NCBI RefSeq assembly: GCF_014268815.2
Contig: NZ_JABWRE020000001.1
Coordinates: 3,477,001-3,541,000 of the forward strand
DNA from: Pseudomonas urmiensis
GTDB taxonomy: Bacteria; Pseudomonadota; Gammaproteobacteria; Pseudomonadales; Pseudomonadaceae
Direction of reading: 5' to 3'
Length of the DNA stretch: 64,000 nucleotides
Shown here: piece by piece, positions 8,789-17,659 of the stretch
Layout of the letters: every line of letters starts with the position of its first letter
Numbering within the stretch: position 1 is the stretch's first letter
Made by a program: the position numbers and the translations under genes
Notes under the pieces: generated by a model
What the model saw: the letters and a program-made list of their open reading frames with translations, nothing else
What the model was told of the DNA's origin: nothing
The model's database searches: none

Positions 8789-10942
8789 GTGCCTGCCCTC
8801 CTGCGTTGCCTGACCCTGCTGCTGTTGCTGTTCACCCTGCCCGTACACGCTGCCGGTCTGCCGGGGATACTCGGCTCCAGCGCCCCTGCCCAGCCGCAAG
8901 CCAGCGAGCCGTTAGCCAAGTCGCTGGACGAGGTGATCAAGAACCTTGAAAACGACCAGCAACGGAGCAAGCTGCTTGCTGACCTGAAGAAGCTGCGCGA
9001 CGCCAGCAAACAGACCCAGACCAGCCCCGAGCAAGGCGTGCTCGGCCTGATTGGCGGCGCCCTGCACGACCTGGAGAGCCAGTTCAGCGGTGACGCCAGC
9101 CCGTTTCGCCGCTGGTCGCAGGAAATCGAGCAAGCCCAAGCCGAGTTGACCTCACTGATGGTGCCGGTGCACCAATGGCCGGCGATCCTGTTCGGCTTCA
9201 TCGCGATCATCGCGGTGTGGAGCCTGCTGGCCTATGCCTTCAACTGGATCGGCCACCGCGTACGTCTGCGCTTCGGCCTGAGTGAAGAGCTGCCGCAGCA
9301 CCCGCGCACCTGGGACCTGGTGCGCTTTGCCCTGCGCAAACTCGGCCCCTGGCTGGTGGCGCTGGTGTTCACCGTGTACCTGAGCTTCGCCCTGCCTTCC
9401 TCGCTGGGTAAATCGATGGCCATGGTGCTGGCCTATGCACTGGTGGTCGGCACCTGTTTCTCGGCGATCTGTGTGATCGCCTTCTCCCTGCTCGACGGCC
9501 CGCACCGCCACCGTGCCTTGCACATCCTGCGCCATCAAGCATTCCGCCCGCTGTGGCTGATCGGCAGCTTCGCGGCCTTCGGCGAGGCGATGAACGACCC
9601 GCGCCTGACCACCGCCCTGGGCACGCACCTGGCGCACGCCCTGGCGACCCTGGCCAATGTGTTGGCGGCGCTGTGCACCGGGTTGTTCATCCTGCGTTTC
9701 CGCCGGCCGATCGCCCACCTGATCCGCAACCAGCCACTGTCGCGGCGCCTGACCCGGCGTACCTTGAGCGACACCATCGAAATCCTCGGCAGCTTCTGGT
9801 ACATCCCGGCGCTGATCCTGGTGGCGATTTCGCTGTTCGCCACCTTCGTCTCAGCCGGCGACACCAGCACCGCCTTGCGCCAGTCGCTGATGTGTACTGT
9901 GCTGGTGGTGGTGTGCATGGTGCTCAATGGCCTGGTGCGCCGCCACGCCGCCAACCCCAAGCGCGCCAACCGCCGCCAGGAGGTCTATACCGAGCGCCTG
10001 AAGAACTTCGGCTATGCCTTGGTGCACCTGTTCATCTGGCTGGTGTTCATCGAGCTGGGTTTGCGCGTGTGGGGCTTGTCGATGATTGGCTTCGCCGAAG
10101 GCCAAGGGCATGAAGTGAGCCTGCGCCTGCTGGGCCTGGCCGGCACCCTGATCGCCGCCTGGCTGGTGTGGATCCTGGCCGACACCGCCGTACACCACGC
10201 GCTGGTGCGCTCGCGCCGAGGGCTGGCCAACGCCCGCGCGCAGACCATGATGCCGCTGATCCGCAACGTGTTGTTCGTGGCCATTTTCATCATCGCGGTG
10301 ATCGTCGCCCTGGCCAACATGGGCATGAACGTCACACCGCTGCTGGCCGGTGCCGGGGTGATCGGCCTGGCCATCGGTTTTGGCGCACAGTCGCTGGTGG
10401 CCGACTTGATCACGGGCCTGTTCATCATCATCGAAGACTCGCTGGCCATCGATGACTACGTCGATGTCGGCGGACACCTGGGCACGGTCGAGGGCCTGAC
10501 CATCCGCACCGTGCGCCTGCGCGATATCGACGGCATCGTGCATACCATCCCGTTCAGCGAGATCAAGAGCATCAAGAACTACTCGCGCGAGTTCGGCTAC
10601 GCCATTTTCCGTGTGGCGATCCCGCACAGCATGAACATCGACGAGGCGATAACGCTGATCCGTGAGGTGGGCCAAAAGCTGCGCAGCGACCCGCTGATGC
10701 GCCGCAACATCTGGTCGCCGCTGGAACTGCAAGGGGTGGAAAGCTTCGAGTCCGGCCAGGCGATCTTGCGCGCACGCTTCAAGACCGCGCCGATCAAGCA
10801 GTGGGAAGTGTCGCGGGCGTTCAACCTGGCGCTCAAGCGTCAGTTGGATGAGGCTGGGGTGGATCTGGCCATGCCTAGGCTGTCGGTGCAGGTGGTGACG
10901 GCTGGGGGTGGTGTTTTGACCGAAACTGGCGCTGCTGGGTGA
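8789..10942 (+). CDS. MscS-family mechanosensitive channel, YbiO-like
   Basis: This large (717-residue) MscS-type channel would release solutes on hypo-osmotic shock. It starts with a cleavable signal peptide (to about residue 21), a periplasmic region with a coiled-coil-prone stretch (ENDQQRSKLLADLKKLRD), then many hydrophobic segments (about residues 130-500). The MscS pore helix and beta-domain follow: AGAGVIGLAIGFGAQSLVADL and IIIEDSLAIDDYVDVGG. The C-terminal cage domain reaches about residue 700. Start is GTG at 8789 with a TGAGG site upstream. Size and layout resemble E. coli YbiO rather than the short MscS. Confidence 0.88.
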   Translation: MPALLRCLTLLLLLFTLPVHAAGLPGILGSSAPAQPQASEPLAKSLDEVIKNLENDQQRSKLLADLKKLRDASKQTQTSPEQGVLGLIGGALHDLESQFSGDASPFRRWSQEIEQAQAELTSLMVPVHQWPAILFGFIAIIAVWSLLAYAFNWIGHRVRLRFGLSEELPQHPRTWDLVRFALRKLGPWLVALVFTVYLSFALPSSLGKSMAMVLAYALVVGTCFSAICVIAFSLLDGPHRHRALHILRHQAFRPLWLIGSFAAFGEAMNDPRLTTALGTHLAHALATLANVLAALCTGLFILRFRRPIAHLIRNQPLSRRLTRRTLSDTIEILGSFWYIPALILVAISLFATFVSAGDTSTALRQSLMCTVLVVVCMVLNGLVRRHAANPKRANRRQEVYTERLKNFGYALVHLFIWLVFIELGLRVWGLSMIGFAEGQGHEVSLRLLGLAGTLIAAWLVWILADTAVHHALVRSRRGLANARAQTMMPLIRNVLFVAIFIIAVIVALANMGMNVTPLLAGAGVIGLAIGFGAQSLVADLITGLFIIIEDSLAIDDYVDVGGHLGTVEGLTIRTVRLRDIDGIVHTIPFSEIKSIKNYSREFGYAIFRVAIPHSMNIDEAITLIREVGQKLRSDPLMRRNIWSPLELQGVESFESGQAILRARFKTAPIKQWEVSRAFNLALKRQLDEAGVDLAMPRLSVQVVTAGGGVLTETGAAG

Positions 10943-10945
10943 CGC

Positions 10946-11031
10946 CTCATCGCGGGGCAAGCCCGCTCCCACGCAGCGCCTACATTGAGCGTGGGAGCAC
11001 TTGGCGTGGGAGCGGGCTTGCCCCGCGATGG
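10946..11031. repeat. REP pair with an extra partial unit
   Basis: CCTCATCGCGGGGCAAGCCC is followed by an inverted copy ending GCTTGCCCCGCGATGG; a second truncated GCGTGGGAGC lies between them. It separates the convergent channel and GntR genes. Confidence 0.85.
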
Positions 11032-11045
11032 CGTAGCGTGCAGCA

Positions 11046-11762
11046 CTACCCTGCCTCAGCCCGAATACGAATCGCATCATGGCGCCAATACTCAAGGTCA
11101 CAGTCGATCAAATGCCCATGCTGATCGCTGTTGACCCGGGTGATGTGCAGCCCAGGGCTGCCCGCGGAAACCTTCAATGCCAGCGCCGCCGCCACCGGCA
11201 AGGCAGTAGGCAGAATCTCGAAACACACCTGGCCGTAGCGAATCTGATACTCGCGCTGATAGATCTCGGTCAGTGACTGGGCCAGGTCCTGTTCGAGAAT
11301 CCCCGGAAAATAGTGCGGATTCAAATAGTGCTCGGCATACAGCACTGCCCGCCCATCGATGCGGCGCAACCGGCAGATCTGCACCACGCTGGACAACCCC
11401 GGCAGGCGCAAGCGCGCGCAGATCGCCGCCGACGCCGGCAGTAGCCGCGCCGACAACAGCTCGGTACTCGGTAGCCGCCCCTGATCACGGACCATGGCGT
11501 GAAAGTGGCTGCGCTCGATCAGGTCATAGGTCAGCCGCTGCGGCGCGACAAACCAGCCACGGCGCTCTTCGCGATAGATCAGCCCCTGTGCCTCCAGCTG
11601 CACCAATGCCTCGCGCAGGGTGATGCGCGTGGTATCGAACACCTCGCTGAGCTTGCGTTCAGCCGGCAGCTTGCCGCCCGGCGCCAGCAGACCGTGTTCG
11701 ATCTGTTCCTGCAAGGCATGACAGATAGCTGTTACCGCGCGCGGTGGCGTCGCTTGCATCAA
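11046..11762 (-). CDS. GntR family regulator with UTRA domain (HutC subfamily)
   Basis: The 238-residue product has an N-terminal winged helix (about residues 8-75; KLPAERKLSEVFDTTRITLREAL is the diagnostic GntR helix-turn-helix) and a C-terminal UTRA ligand-binding domain (about 95-235). HutC-type regulators of this kind commonly bind sugar phosphates, amino acids or phosphonates and repress adjacent transport genes. It is divergent from the ABC importer operon at 12.1-17.4 kb, its likely target. A HutC-type palindrome (TGGACTAGTCCA) lies 12 bases upstream of its start, which suggests autoregulation. The effector is unknown. Confidence 0.88.
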   Translation of the reverse strand: MMQATPPRAVTAICHALQEQIEHGLLAPGGKLPAERKLSEVFDTTRITLREALVQLEAQGLIYREERRGWFVAPQRLTYDLIERSHFHAMVRDQGRLPSTELLSARLLPASAAICARLRLPGLSSVVQICRLRRIDGRAVLYAEHYLNPHYFPGILEQDLAQSLTEIYQREYQIRYGQVCFEILPTALPVAAALALKVSAGSPGLHITRVNSDQHGHLIDCDLEYWRHDAIRIRAEAG

Positions 11763-11774
11763 AGGTTACCTATC

Positions 11775-11786
11775 TGGACTAGTCCA
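11775..11786. promoter_or_regulatory. candidate GntR/HutC operator
   Basis: TGGACTAGTCCA is a perfect 12-base palindrome 13 bases upstream of the GntR start codon. It fits the HutC-subfamily pattern TGGNCTAGNCCA-like. Binding by the adjacent regulator is inferred. Confidence 0.5.
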
Positions 11787-12009
11787 GCCCCAGAACAGGG
11801 CATTTGGAGAATAGTGCAAGCCTAGGCACAGCCGATGAACATCCTGTGACAAAGACCTGCACAGGCCCCTGCCAGAAACGGGCCAGCCCTTGCCAATCAA
11901 GGCGTGGGTCTTGGTCTACGCTGTATCTCCAGGGCTGCCGGTTGCCCGTACTGGCGCCTTTCCTACATCAAACTGTCACGCAAGCGGCCTACCTTGGCTC
12001 AAGGTTTGC

Positions 12010-12021
12010 TGACCTAGACCA
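12010..12021. promoter_or_regulatory. second candidate GntR/HutC operator
   Basis: TGACCTAGACCA is an imperfect match to the same pattern, 78 bases before the substrate-binding protein start. It would let the regulator control the ABC operon. The rest of the 336-base divergent intergenic region shows no gene. Confidence 0.35.
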
Positions 12022-12098
12022 CCACCGCAAGCAAGGTTTGCTCGATAAGCATAATTTCAAAGCACAACTGCAAGGCATCCCCACCAAAGGAGCTTCGG

Positions 12099-13160
12099 AT
12101 GAAAAAGTTCTTCATGGCGTCACTGCTGGGCTCGGCCATCGCCCTGGGTAGTTCGGCGTGGGCCGCGGACGATCTCAAGGCCCTCGAAGACGCCGCCCGC
12201 AAGGAAGGCGCCGTCAACAGCGTGGGCATGCCCGATGCCTGGGCCAACTGGAAAGACACCTGGCAAGACCTGGCCAGCAAGTACGGCCTCAAGCACAGCG
12301 ACACCGACATGAGCTCGGCCCAGGAAATTGCCAAGTTCGACGCCGAGAAAGACAACGCCAGCGCCGACATCGGGGACGTCGGCGCCGCCTTCGGCCCTAT
12401 CGCCGTGGCCAAGGGCGTGAGCCAGCCGTACAAGCCGAGCACCTGGGATCAGGTTCCAGCCTGGGCCAAGGACCAGGACGGCCACTGGGCCTTGGCCTAT
12501 ACCGGCACCATTGCCTTCATCATCAACAAGGATCTGGTCAAGGAAGGCGATCGGCCAAAAACCTGGCACGACCTGGAAAAAGGCAAATACAAAGTCGCCA
12601 TTGGTGATGTCGGTACTGCGGCCCAGGCGGCCAACGGCGTGCTGGCGGCGGCGATTGCCTACAAGGGCGACGAAACCAATATCGAACCGGGCCTGCAGCT
12701 GTTCACCAAGCTGGCGCAGCAGAAGCGCCTGTCGCTGGCCAACCCGACCATCCAGACCATCGAGAAAGGTGAAGTGGAAGTCGGCGTGGTGTGGGACTTC
12801 AACGGCTTGAGCTACCGCGCCCAGATCGATCCGAAGCGCTTCGAGGTACTGATCCCGTCGGACGGCTCGATCACCTCCGGCTATACCACCATCATCAACA
12901 AGTACGCCAAGCATCCCAATGCGGCCAAGCTGACCCGCGAGTACATCTTCAGCGATGCCGGGCAGATCAACCTGGCCAAGGGCCATGCCCGGCCGATTCG
13001 TGCCGAGCACCTGAAGCTGCCGGCCGATGTGCAGGCCAAGTTGCTGCCTAATGAGCAGTATGGTGCAGCGCAGCCGATCGAAAATGCCGAGGCCTGGGAA
13101 GCGACCTCCAAGGCACTGCCGCAAAAATGGCAAGAGCAAGTGATCATCGAAATGGAATGA
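12099..13160 (+). CDS. ABC importer periplasmic substrate-binding protein
   Basis: The 353-residue product has a signal peptide (MKKFFMASLLGSAIALGSSAWA) and the fold pattern of the type-1/Fe3+/polyamine/phosphonate binding proteins (for example ALAYTGTIAFIINKDLV and VVWDFNGLSYRAQ). It has no lipobox cysteine, so it should be soluble in the periplasm. It is the first gene of an operon with two permeases, an ATPase, a phosphodiesterase-like enzyme and a HAD phosphatase. That context points to a phosphorylated organic compound as substrate. Ribosome site AAAGGAG precedes the start. Confidence 0.85.
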   Translation: MKKFFMASLLGSAIALGSSAWAADDLKALEDAARKEGAVNSVGMPDAWANWKDTWQDLASKYGLKHSDTDMSSAQEIAKFDAEKDNASADIGDVGAAFGPIAVAKGVSQPYKPSTWDQVPAWAKDQDGHWALAYTGTIAFIINKDLVKEGDRPKTWHDLEKGKYKVAIGDVGTAAQAANGVLAAAIAYKGDETNIEPGLQLFTKLAQQKRLSLANPTIQTIEKGEVEVGVVWDFNGLSYRAQIDPKRFEVLIPSDGSITSGYTTIINKYAKHPNAAKLTREYIFSDAGQINLAKGHARPIRAEHLKLPADVQAKLLPNEQYGAAQPIENAEAWEATSKALPQKWQEQVIIEME

Positions 13161-13174
13161 CGTATCCGGACCCT

Positions 13175-13252
13175 CGTGGGAGCGGGCTTGCCCCGCGATA
13201 GCGTCACCAGCAACGCTTGCCCAACCGCCATCGGGGCAAGCCCGCTCCCACG
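13175..13252. repeat. REP pair inside the ABC operon
   Basis: CGTGGGAGCGGGCTTGCCCC and an inverted copy ending CAAGCCCGCTCCCACG flank a short spacer. Lying between the binding-protein gene and the downstream genes, it may stabilise the upstream mRNA and raise binding-protein expression over that of the permeases. Confidence 0.85.
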
Positions 13253-13283
13253 CCTAGGTTCTCACTGTCCCTGCGGAGTCAAC

Positions 13284-14090
13284 ATGCAACACAACGTCAT
13301 CCTGGTCCTGCTCGACGGCCTCAACCACCAGGTGGCCCATCACGCCATGGGCCACCTGCACGCCTACGTCGAGGCCGACCGCGCCGCCCTGTATAGGGTC
13401 GAATGCGAACTGCCGTCACTGTCGCGGCCGCTGTACGAATGCATCCTCACCGGCGTGCCGCCGATCGACAGCGGCATCGTGCACAACAACGTCAATCGCC
13501 TGTCCAACCAGCGCAGCGTGTTCCACTACGCCCGCGAAGCCGGCCTGGGCACCGCGGCGGCGGCCTATCACTGGATGAGCGAGCTGTACAACCGCTCGCC
13601 GTTCGACCCGCAACGCGACCGCCATACCCACGCGCCCAAACTGCCGATCCAGCACGGCCTGTTCTACTGGGACGACCGTTACCCCGATTCGCACCTGCTG
13701 GCCGACGCCGAATACCTGCGCCGGCGCCACGCACCGAATTTCCTCCTGGTGCATCCGATGAGCATCGATGACACCGGCCACCGCCATGGCCTGGACAGCA
13801 GCCAGTACCGCAACGCGGCGCGCAGCGCCGACATCCTGCTGGCCGACTACCTGCCGCGCTGGCTCGAAGAGGGTTACCAGATCCTGGTCACCGCCGACCA
13901 CGGCATGAACAACGATCGCTCGCACAACGGCCTGCTGGCCGAAGAGCGCGAGGTGCCGTTGTTCGTCTTCGGCGACGCGTTCAGCCTCGATCCTGCGGCC
14001 AAGCCCTTGCAAACCGAGCTGTGCGGGACGATCTGCGAACTGCTCGGGGTGGCCCACGACAAAACGGTTTGCCGGGAGCTGCTCAAGTGA
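13284..14090 (+). CDS. alkaline phosphatase superfamily hydrolase (phosphodiesterase / nucleotide pyrophosphatase type)
   Basis: The 268-residue product has the metal-binding pattern of this superfamily: LVLLDGLN near the N-terminus (first Asp), a Ser-rich nucleophile region (ELPSLSRPLYE), SIDDTGHRHG (Asp, Asp, His) and VTADHGMN (Asp, His). It lacks a signal peptide, so it is predicted to be cytoplasmic and to act after import. Phosphonoacetate hydrolases and phosphodiesterases share this fold. The substrate is probably a phosphoester or phosphonate carried by the ABC system. The stop overlaps the next gene (GTGA). Confidence 0.82.
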   Translation: MQHNVILVLLDGLNHQVAHHAMGHLHAYVEADRAALYRVECELPSLSRPLYECILTGVPPIDSGIVHNNVNRLSNQRSVFHYAREAGLGTAAAAYHWMSELYNRSPFDPQRDRHTHAPKLPIQHGLFYWDDRYPDSHLLADAEYLRRRHAPNFLLVHPMSIDDTGHRHGLDSSQYRNAARSADILLADYLPRWLEEGYQILVTADHGMNNDRSHNGLLAEEREVPLFVFGDAFSLDPAAKPLQTELCGTICELLGVAHDKTVCRELLK

Positions 14091-14926
14091 CCTCCAGCCA
14101 CCGCGGCCGTTTCCTGGCCCTGCTTTGCCTGCTGCCGTTCGCGGTGTTCTTCTTCATTTTCCAGATCGCCCCGCTGGGCTGGGTCGCGGTGCACAGCCTG
14201 CACGCCGAAGGCGGCTGGGGGCTGGACAACTTCAGCAAGATATTCGCCTCCAAGTTCTACCTGCAGGCGCTGCAACGCAGCCTGGAGATCAGCTTCTATT
14301 CGAGCCTGTTCGGCATCCTGATCGCCACCCTCGGCGCCTATTCGCTGCGCCAGGTCGACTCGCGGCTGCGTGATTTCGTCAGCGCCTTCGCCAACATGAC
14401 CAGTAACTTCTCCGGCGTGCCGCTGGCCTTCGCCTTCATCATCCTGCTCGGGTTCAACGGCGCACTGACCTTGCTGCTCAAGCAGATCGGCCTGCTCGAA
14501 GACTTCAGCATCTACTCCAAGAGCGGCTTGATCCTGGTCTACACCTATTTCCAGATCCCGCTGGGGGTGCTGCTGCTCTACCCGGCCTTCGACGCCCTGC
14601 GCGAAGACTGGCGGGAGTCGGCCGCGCTGCTGGGCGCCAGCCACTGGCAATACTGGCGACACATTGGCCTGCCCGTGCTGATGCCAGCCCTGCTGGGCAC
14701 CTTCGTCATCCTGCTGGCCAACGCCCTGGGCGCCTACGCCACCGTCTACGCGCTGACCACCGGTAATTTCAACGTGCTGCCGATCCGCATCGCGGCGCTG
14801 GTGGCCGGCGACATCAGCCTCGACCCGAACCTGGCCAGCGCCCTGGCGATGGTGCTGGTGGGCTTGATGACGCTGGTGACCGTGGTCCATCAATGGCTGT
14901 TGAAGAGGAGCTACCATGCGCGCTGA
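14087..14926 (+). CDS. ABC importer permease 1
   Basis: The 279-residue inner-membrane protein has about six hydrophobic segments and the permease EAA-type loop (ESAALLGASHWQYWRHIGLP, about residues 180-200) that contacts the ATPase. It resembles PotB/CysT-type permeases. The start is GTG at 14087, which overlaps the preceding stop by 4 bases, so translation is coupled. An in-frame ATG at 14021 lies inside the upstream gene and is rejected. Confidence 0.87.
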   Translation: MTSSHRGRFLALLCLLPFAVFFFIFQIAPLGWVAVHSLHAEGGWGLDNFSKIFASKFYLQALQRSLEISFYSSLFGILIATLGAYSLRQVDSRLRDFVSAFANMTSNFSGVPLAFAFIILLGFNGALTLLLKQIGLLEDFSIYSKSGLILVYTYFQIPLGVLLLYPAFDALREDWRESAALLGASHWQYWRHIGLPVLMPALLGTFVILLANALGAYATVYALTTGNFNVLPIRIAALVAGDISLDPNLASALAMVLVGLMTLVTVVHQWLLKRSYHAR

Positions 14927-15710
14927 ACCTGGCAAGGGCGGCGTGTACCATCGCGTGGTGGTGTACTTGCTGTTCCTTATTTTGCTGCTGCCCCTGGCCG
15001 GCACCCTGCTCTACTCGCTGGCCACCAGTTGGTCGGCAAGCCTGCTCCCCAGCGGGCTGACCTTGAAGTGGTACGTGGCGCTGTGGAGCGAGCCGCGCTT
15101 TCTCGCCGCATTCGGCCAATCGCTGCTGGTTTGCGTGGGCGCCCTGCTGCTGTCGGTGGTGCTGATCCTGCCGTTGTTGTTCGTGGTGCATTACCACTTC
15201 CCGCGGTTGGACGCACTGATGAACATCCTCATCCTGTTGCCGTTCGCGGTGCCGCCGGTGGTGTCTTCGGTGGGCTTGCTGCAACTGTATGGCAGCGGCC
15301 CAATGGCGATGGTCGGTACGCCGTGGATCCTGATCGGTTGCTACTTCACCGTTGCCCTGCCGTTCATGTACCGGGCGATCACCAACAACCTGCAGGCGAT
15401 CAACCTGCGCGACCTGATGGACGCCGCCCAATTGCTCGGCGCCAGCACCTGGCAGGCGGCGTTGCTGGTGGTGCTGCCCAACCTGCGCAAGGGCTTGATG
15501 GTCGCCTTGCTGCTGTCGTTCTCGTTCCTGTTCGGCGAGTTCGTATTCGCCAACCTGTTGGTCGGCACCCGCTACGAGACCCTGCAGGTGTACCTGAACA
15601 ACATGCGCAACAGCAGTGGCCACTTCAACAGCGCACTGGTGATTTCCTACTTCGCCTTCGTCCTGCTGCTGACCTGGGTCGCCAACCGCCTGAACAAGGA
15701 CAAATCCTGA
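14916..15710 (+). CDS. ABC importer permease 2
   Basis: This is the second transmembrane subunit (264 residues, about six spans), with the EAA-type loop DAAQLLGASTWQAALLVVLP. It resembles PotC/PhnE-like permeases. The start overlaps the end of permease 1 by 11 bases and follows a GAGGAG ribosome site. The two permeases would form a heterodimer. Confidence 0.87.
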   Translation: MRAEPGKGGVYHRVVVYLLFLILLLPLAGTLLYSLATSWSASLLPSGLTLKWYVALWSEPRFLAAFGQSLLVCVGALLLSVVLILPLLFVVHYHFPRLDALMNILILLPFAVPPVVSSVGLLQLYGSGPMAMVGTPWILIGCYFTVALPFMYRAITNNLQAINLRDLMDAAQLLGASTWQAALLVVLPNLRKGLMVALLLSFSFLFGEFVFANLLVGTRYETLQVYLNNMRNSSGHFNSALVISYFAFVLLLTWVANRLNKDKS

Positions 15711-15711
15711 C

Positions 15712-16701
15712 ATGAGCTTCGTCAGCGTAGAAAAACTGCACAAAAGCTATGCCGGCACCCCGGTGTTCCAGGACATCGACTGCCAGATCCAACGCGGCGA
15801 GTTCGTCACCCTGCTCGGCCCCTCCGGCTGCGGCAAGTCCACCCTATTGCGCTGCATCGCCGGGCTGACCCCGGTGGACAGCGGGCAGATCCTGCTGGAC
15901 GGCCAGGACATCGTCCCGCTGAGCCCGCAGAAGCGCGGAATCGGCATGGTGTTCCAGAGCTATGCGCTGTTCCCCAACATGACCGTGGAGCAGAACGTGG
16001 CCTTTGGCCTGCGCATGCAGAAGACCAAAGCCGAAGAAAGCCAGGCGCGGGTGCGCGAGGTGCTGGAGTTGGTCGAGCTGGGCAGCTTCGCCGGGCGCTA
16101 CCCGCACCAGCTGTCGGGCGGCCAGTGCCAGCGGGTGGCCTTGGCCCGCTCGCTGGTCACTCGCCCGCGCCTGCTGCTGCTCGATGAGCCGCTGTCGGCG
16201 CTGGATGCGCGCATCCGCAAGCACCTGCGTGAGCAAATCCGGGCGATCCAGCGCGAGCTGGGCCTGACCACCATTTTCGTCACCCACGACCAGGAAGAGG
16301 CGCTGACCATGTCTGATCGCATCTTCCTGATGAACCAGGGCCGCATCGTCCAAAGCGGCGATGCCGAAACCCTCTACACAGCGCCGGTGGACCTGTTTGC
16401 CGCAGGCTTTATCGGCAACTACAACCTGCTCGATGCCGACAGCGCCAGCCGCGTTTTGCAGCGGCCAATCGCCAGCCGCCTGGCGATCCGTCCTGAGTCG
16501 ATCAGCCTCGGCCTCGATGGCGAGCTGGACGGCCTGGTCCGCAGTCATAGCCTGCTGGGTAATGTCATCCGCTATCGGGTCGAGGTGCGCGGGGTGGAAC
16601 TGGTGGTGGATGTGCTCAACCGCTCATCGGCCGATCTGCATCCGGACGGCCAGCGGGTATCCTTGGCAATCGACCCCACCGCGCTACGAGAAGTGGCTTA
16701 G
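15712..16701 (+). CDS. ABC importer ATP-binding subunit
   Basis: The 329-residue ATPase has Walker A (GPSGCGKST, near residue 36), the signature LSGGQCQRVALARS, Walker B (LLLLDEPLSALD) and the H-loop (FVTHDQEE). The C-terminal region from about 235 is a TOBE-like regulatory domain. It starts one base after permease 2 stops. The family is PotA/FbpC/PhnT-like; sequence alone does not fix the cargo. Confidence 0.92.
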   Translation: MSFVSVEKLHKSYAGTPVFQDIDCQIQRGEFVTLLGPSGCGKSTLLRCIAGLTPVDSGQILLDGQDIVPLSPQKRGIGMVFQSYALFPNMTVEQNVAFGLRMQKTKAEESQARVREVLELVELGSFAGRYPHQLSGGQCQRVALARSLVTRPRLLLLDEPLSALDARIRKHLREQIRAIQRELGLTTIFVTHDQEEALTMSDRIFLMNQGRIVQSGDAETLYTAPVDLFAAGFIGNYNLLDADSASRVLQRPIASRLAIRPESISLGLDGELDGLVRSHSLLGNVIRYRVEVRGVELVVDVLNRSSADLHPDGQRVSLAIDPTALREVA

Positions 16702-16713
16702 GAGATTTGCGCA

Positions 16714-17367
16714 ATGGCTTTGGCAATTTTCGATCTGGACGAAACCCTCATTCACGGAGACTGCGCGTCACTGTGGAGTGAGCAGATGGCGCGGCTTGGC
16801 TGGGTCGACGGCAAGGAGTTTTTGCGCCGTGACCATGAACTGATGGAGGCTTACGGCAAGGGTCACCTGCGCATGGAGGAGTACATGGCCTTCAGCCTGG
16901 AGCCGATCGCCGGGCGCACCCTGGAAGAGGTCGAGCATTTGGTCGAGCCGTGGGTCGAGGAGGTGATCGAGCCGATCATCTATGGCGATGCCTGCCGCTG
17001 TATCGCCGAGCATCGCAAGCTGGGCGATCGGATTCTGATCATCTCGGCCTCCGGCACTCACCTGGTAGGGCCGATCGCTGCGCGGTTGGGGGTCGATGAG
17101 TACCTGGCGATCGAGCTAGAGGCGGTCAACGGGGTGTATACCGGCAAGACCCATGGCGTGCTGACCTACCGCGAAGGCAAGATCACCCGCTTGCTGGAGT
17201 GGCTGGATCAAGAGCAGGAGAACCTGGAGGGGGCGAGTTTCTATTCGGACTCGCGCAATGACTTGCCGTTGTTGCTGAAGGTGGATCATCCGAGGGTGGT
17301 CAATCCGGATGCGGTGTTGCGTGAGCATGCCCAGATCAATGGCTGGCCGATTCTGAGTTGGTCTTGA
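16714..17367 (+). CDS. HAD-IB family phosphatase (SerB-like)
   Basis: The 217-residue product has HAD motif I (FDLDETL, Asp nucleophile near residue 7), motif II (IISASGTH) and motifs III/IV (YSDSRNDLPLL). This is the HAD-IB layout shared with phosphoserine phosphatase. As last gene of the ABC/phosphodiesterase operon, it could release phosphate from the monoester left by the upstream enzyme. The last 45 bases of the gene are the first copy of a 102-bp tandem repeat, so its C-terminus (EHAQINGWPILSWS) is encoded by repeat sequence. Confidence 0.87.
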   Translation: MALAIFDLDETLIHGDCASLWSEQMARLGWVDGKEFLRRDHELMEAYGKGHLRMEEYMAFSLEPIAGRTLEEVEHLVEPWVEEVIEPIIYGDACRCIAEHRKLGDRILIISASGTHLVGPIAARLGVDEYLAIELEAVNGVYTGKTHGVLTYREGKITRLLEWLDQEQENLEGASFYSDSRNDLPLLLKVDHPRVVNPDAVLREHAQINGWPILSWS

Positions 17368-17621
17368 GCTCGCATTCGCGGGGCAAGCCCGCTCCCACGC
17401 CAGTAAGTCGCTCTGGCTAGGAGCGAGCATGCCCAGATCAATGGCTGGCCGATTCTGAGTTGGTCTTGAGCTCGCATTCGCGGGACAAGCCCGCTCCCAC
17501 GCCAGTAAGTCGCTCTGGCTAGGAGCGAGCATGCCCAGATCAATGGCTGGCCGATTTTGACTTGGTCTTGAGCTCGCATTCGCAGGGCAAGCCCGCTCCC
17601 ACGCCAGTAGGTCGCTCTGGC
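17323..17621. repeat. 102-bp tandem repeat, about 2.9 copies, including the 3' end of the HAD gene
   Basis: Units begin at 17323, 17425 and 17527, each with GAGCATGCCCAGATCAATGG. Copies 1 and 2 differ by very few bases (for example GGGGCAAG versus GGGACAAG); copy 3 has more changes (GATTTTGACTTGG). Each contains the last coding bases, the stop codon, one REP half and the spacer GTCGCTCTGGC. The unit is 34 codons long but the TGA in copy 1 ends translation. Confidence 0.95.
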
Positions 17622-17645
17622 GTGGGAGCGGGCTTGCCCCGCGAT
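17576..17645. repeat. REP pair closing the tandem array
   Basis: The REP half in the third 102-bp copy pairs with an inverted REP ending GGCTTGCCCCGCGATG. The first two copies have only the one orientation. Confidence 0.85.
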
Positions 17646-17659
17646 GGGGTCAGCAGGGA

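Noticed and set aside
17116..17579. Repetitive minus-strand frames over the 102-bp array
   Set aside because: They arise because the repeat unit is a multiple of three; they have no start context and repeat the same peptide.
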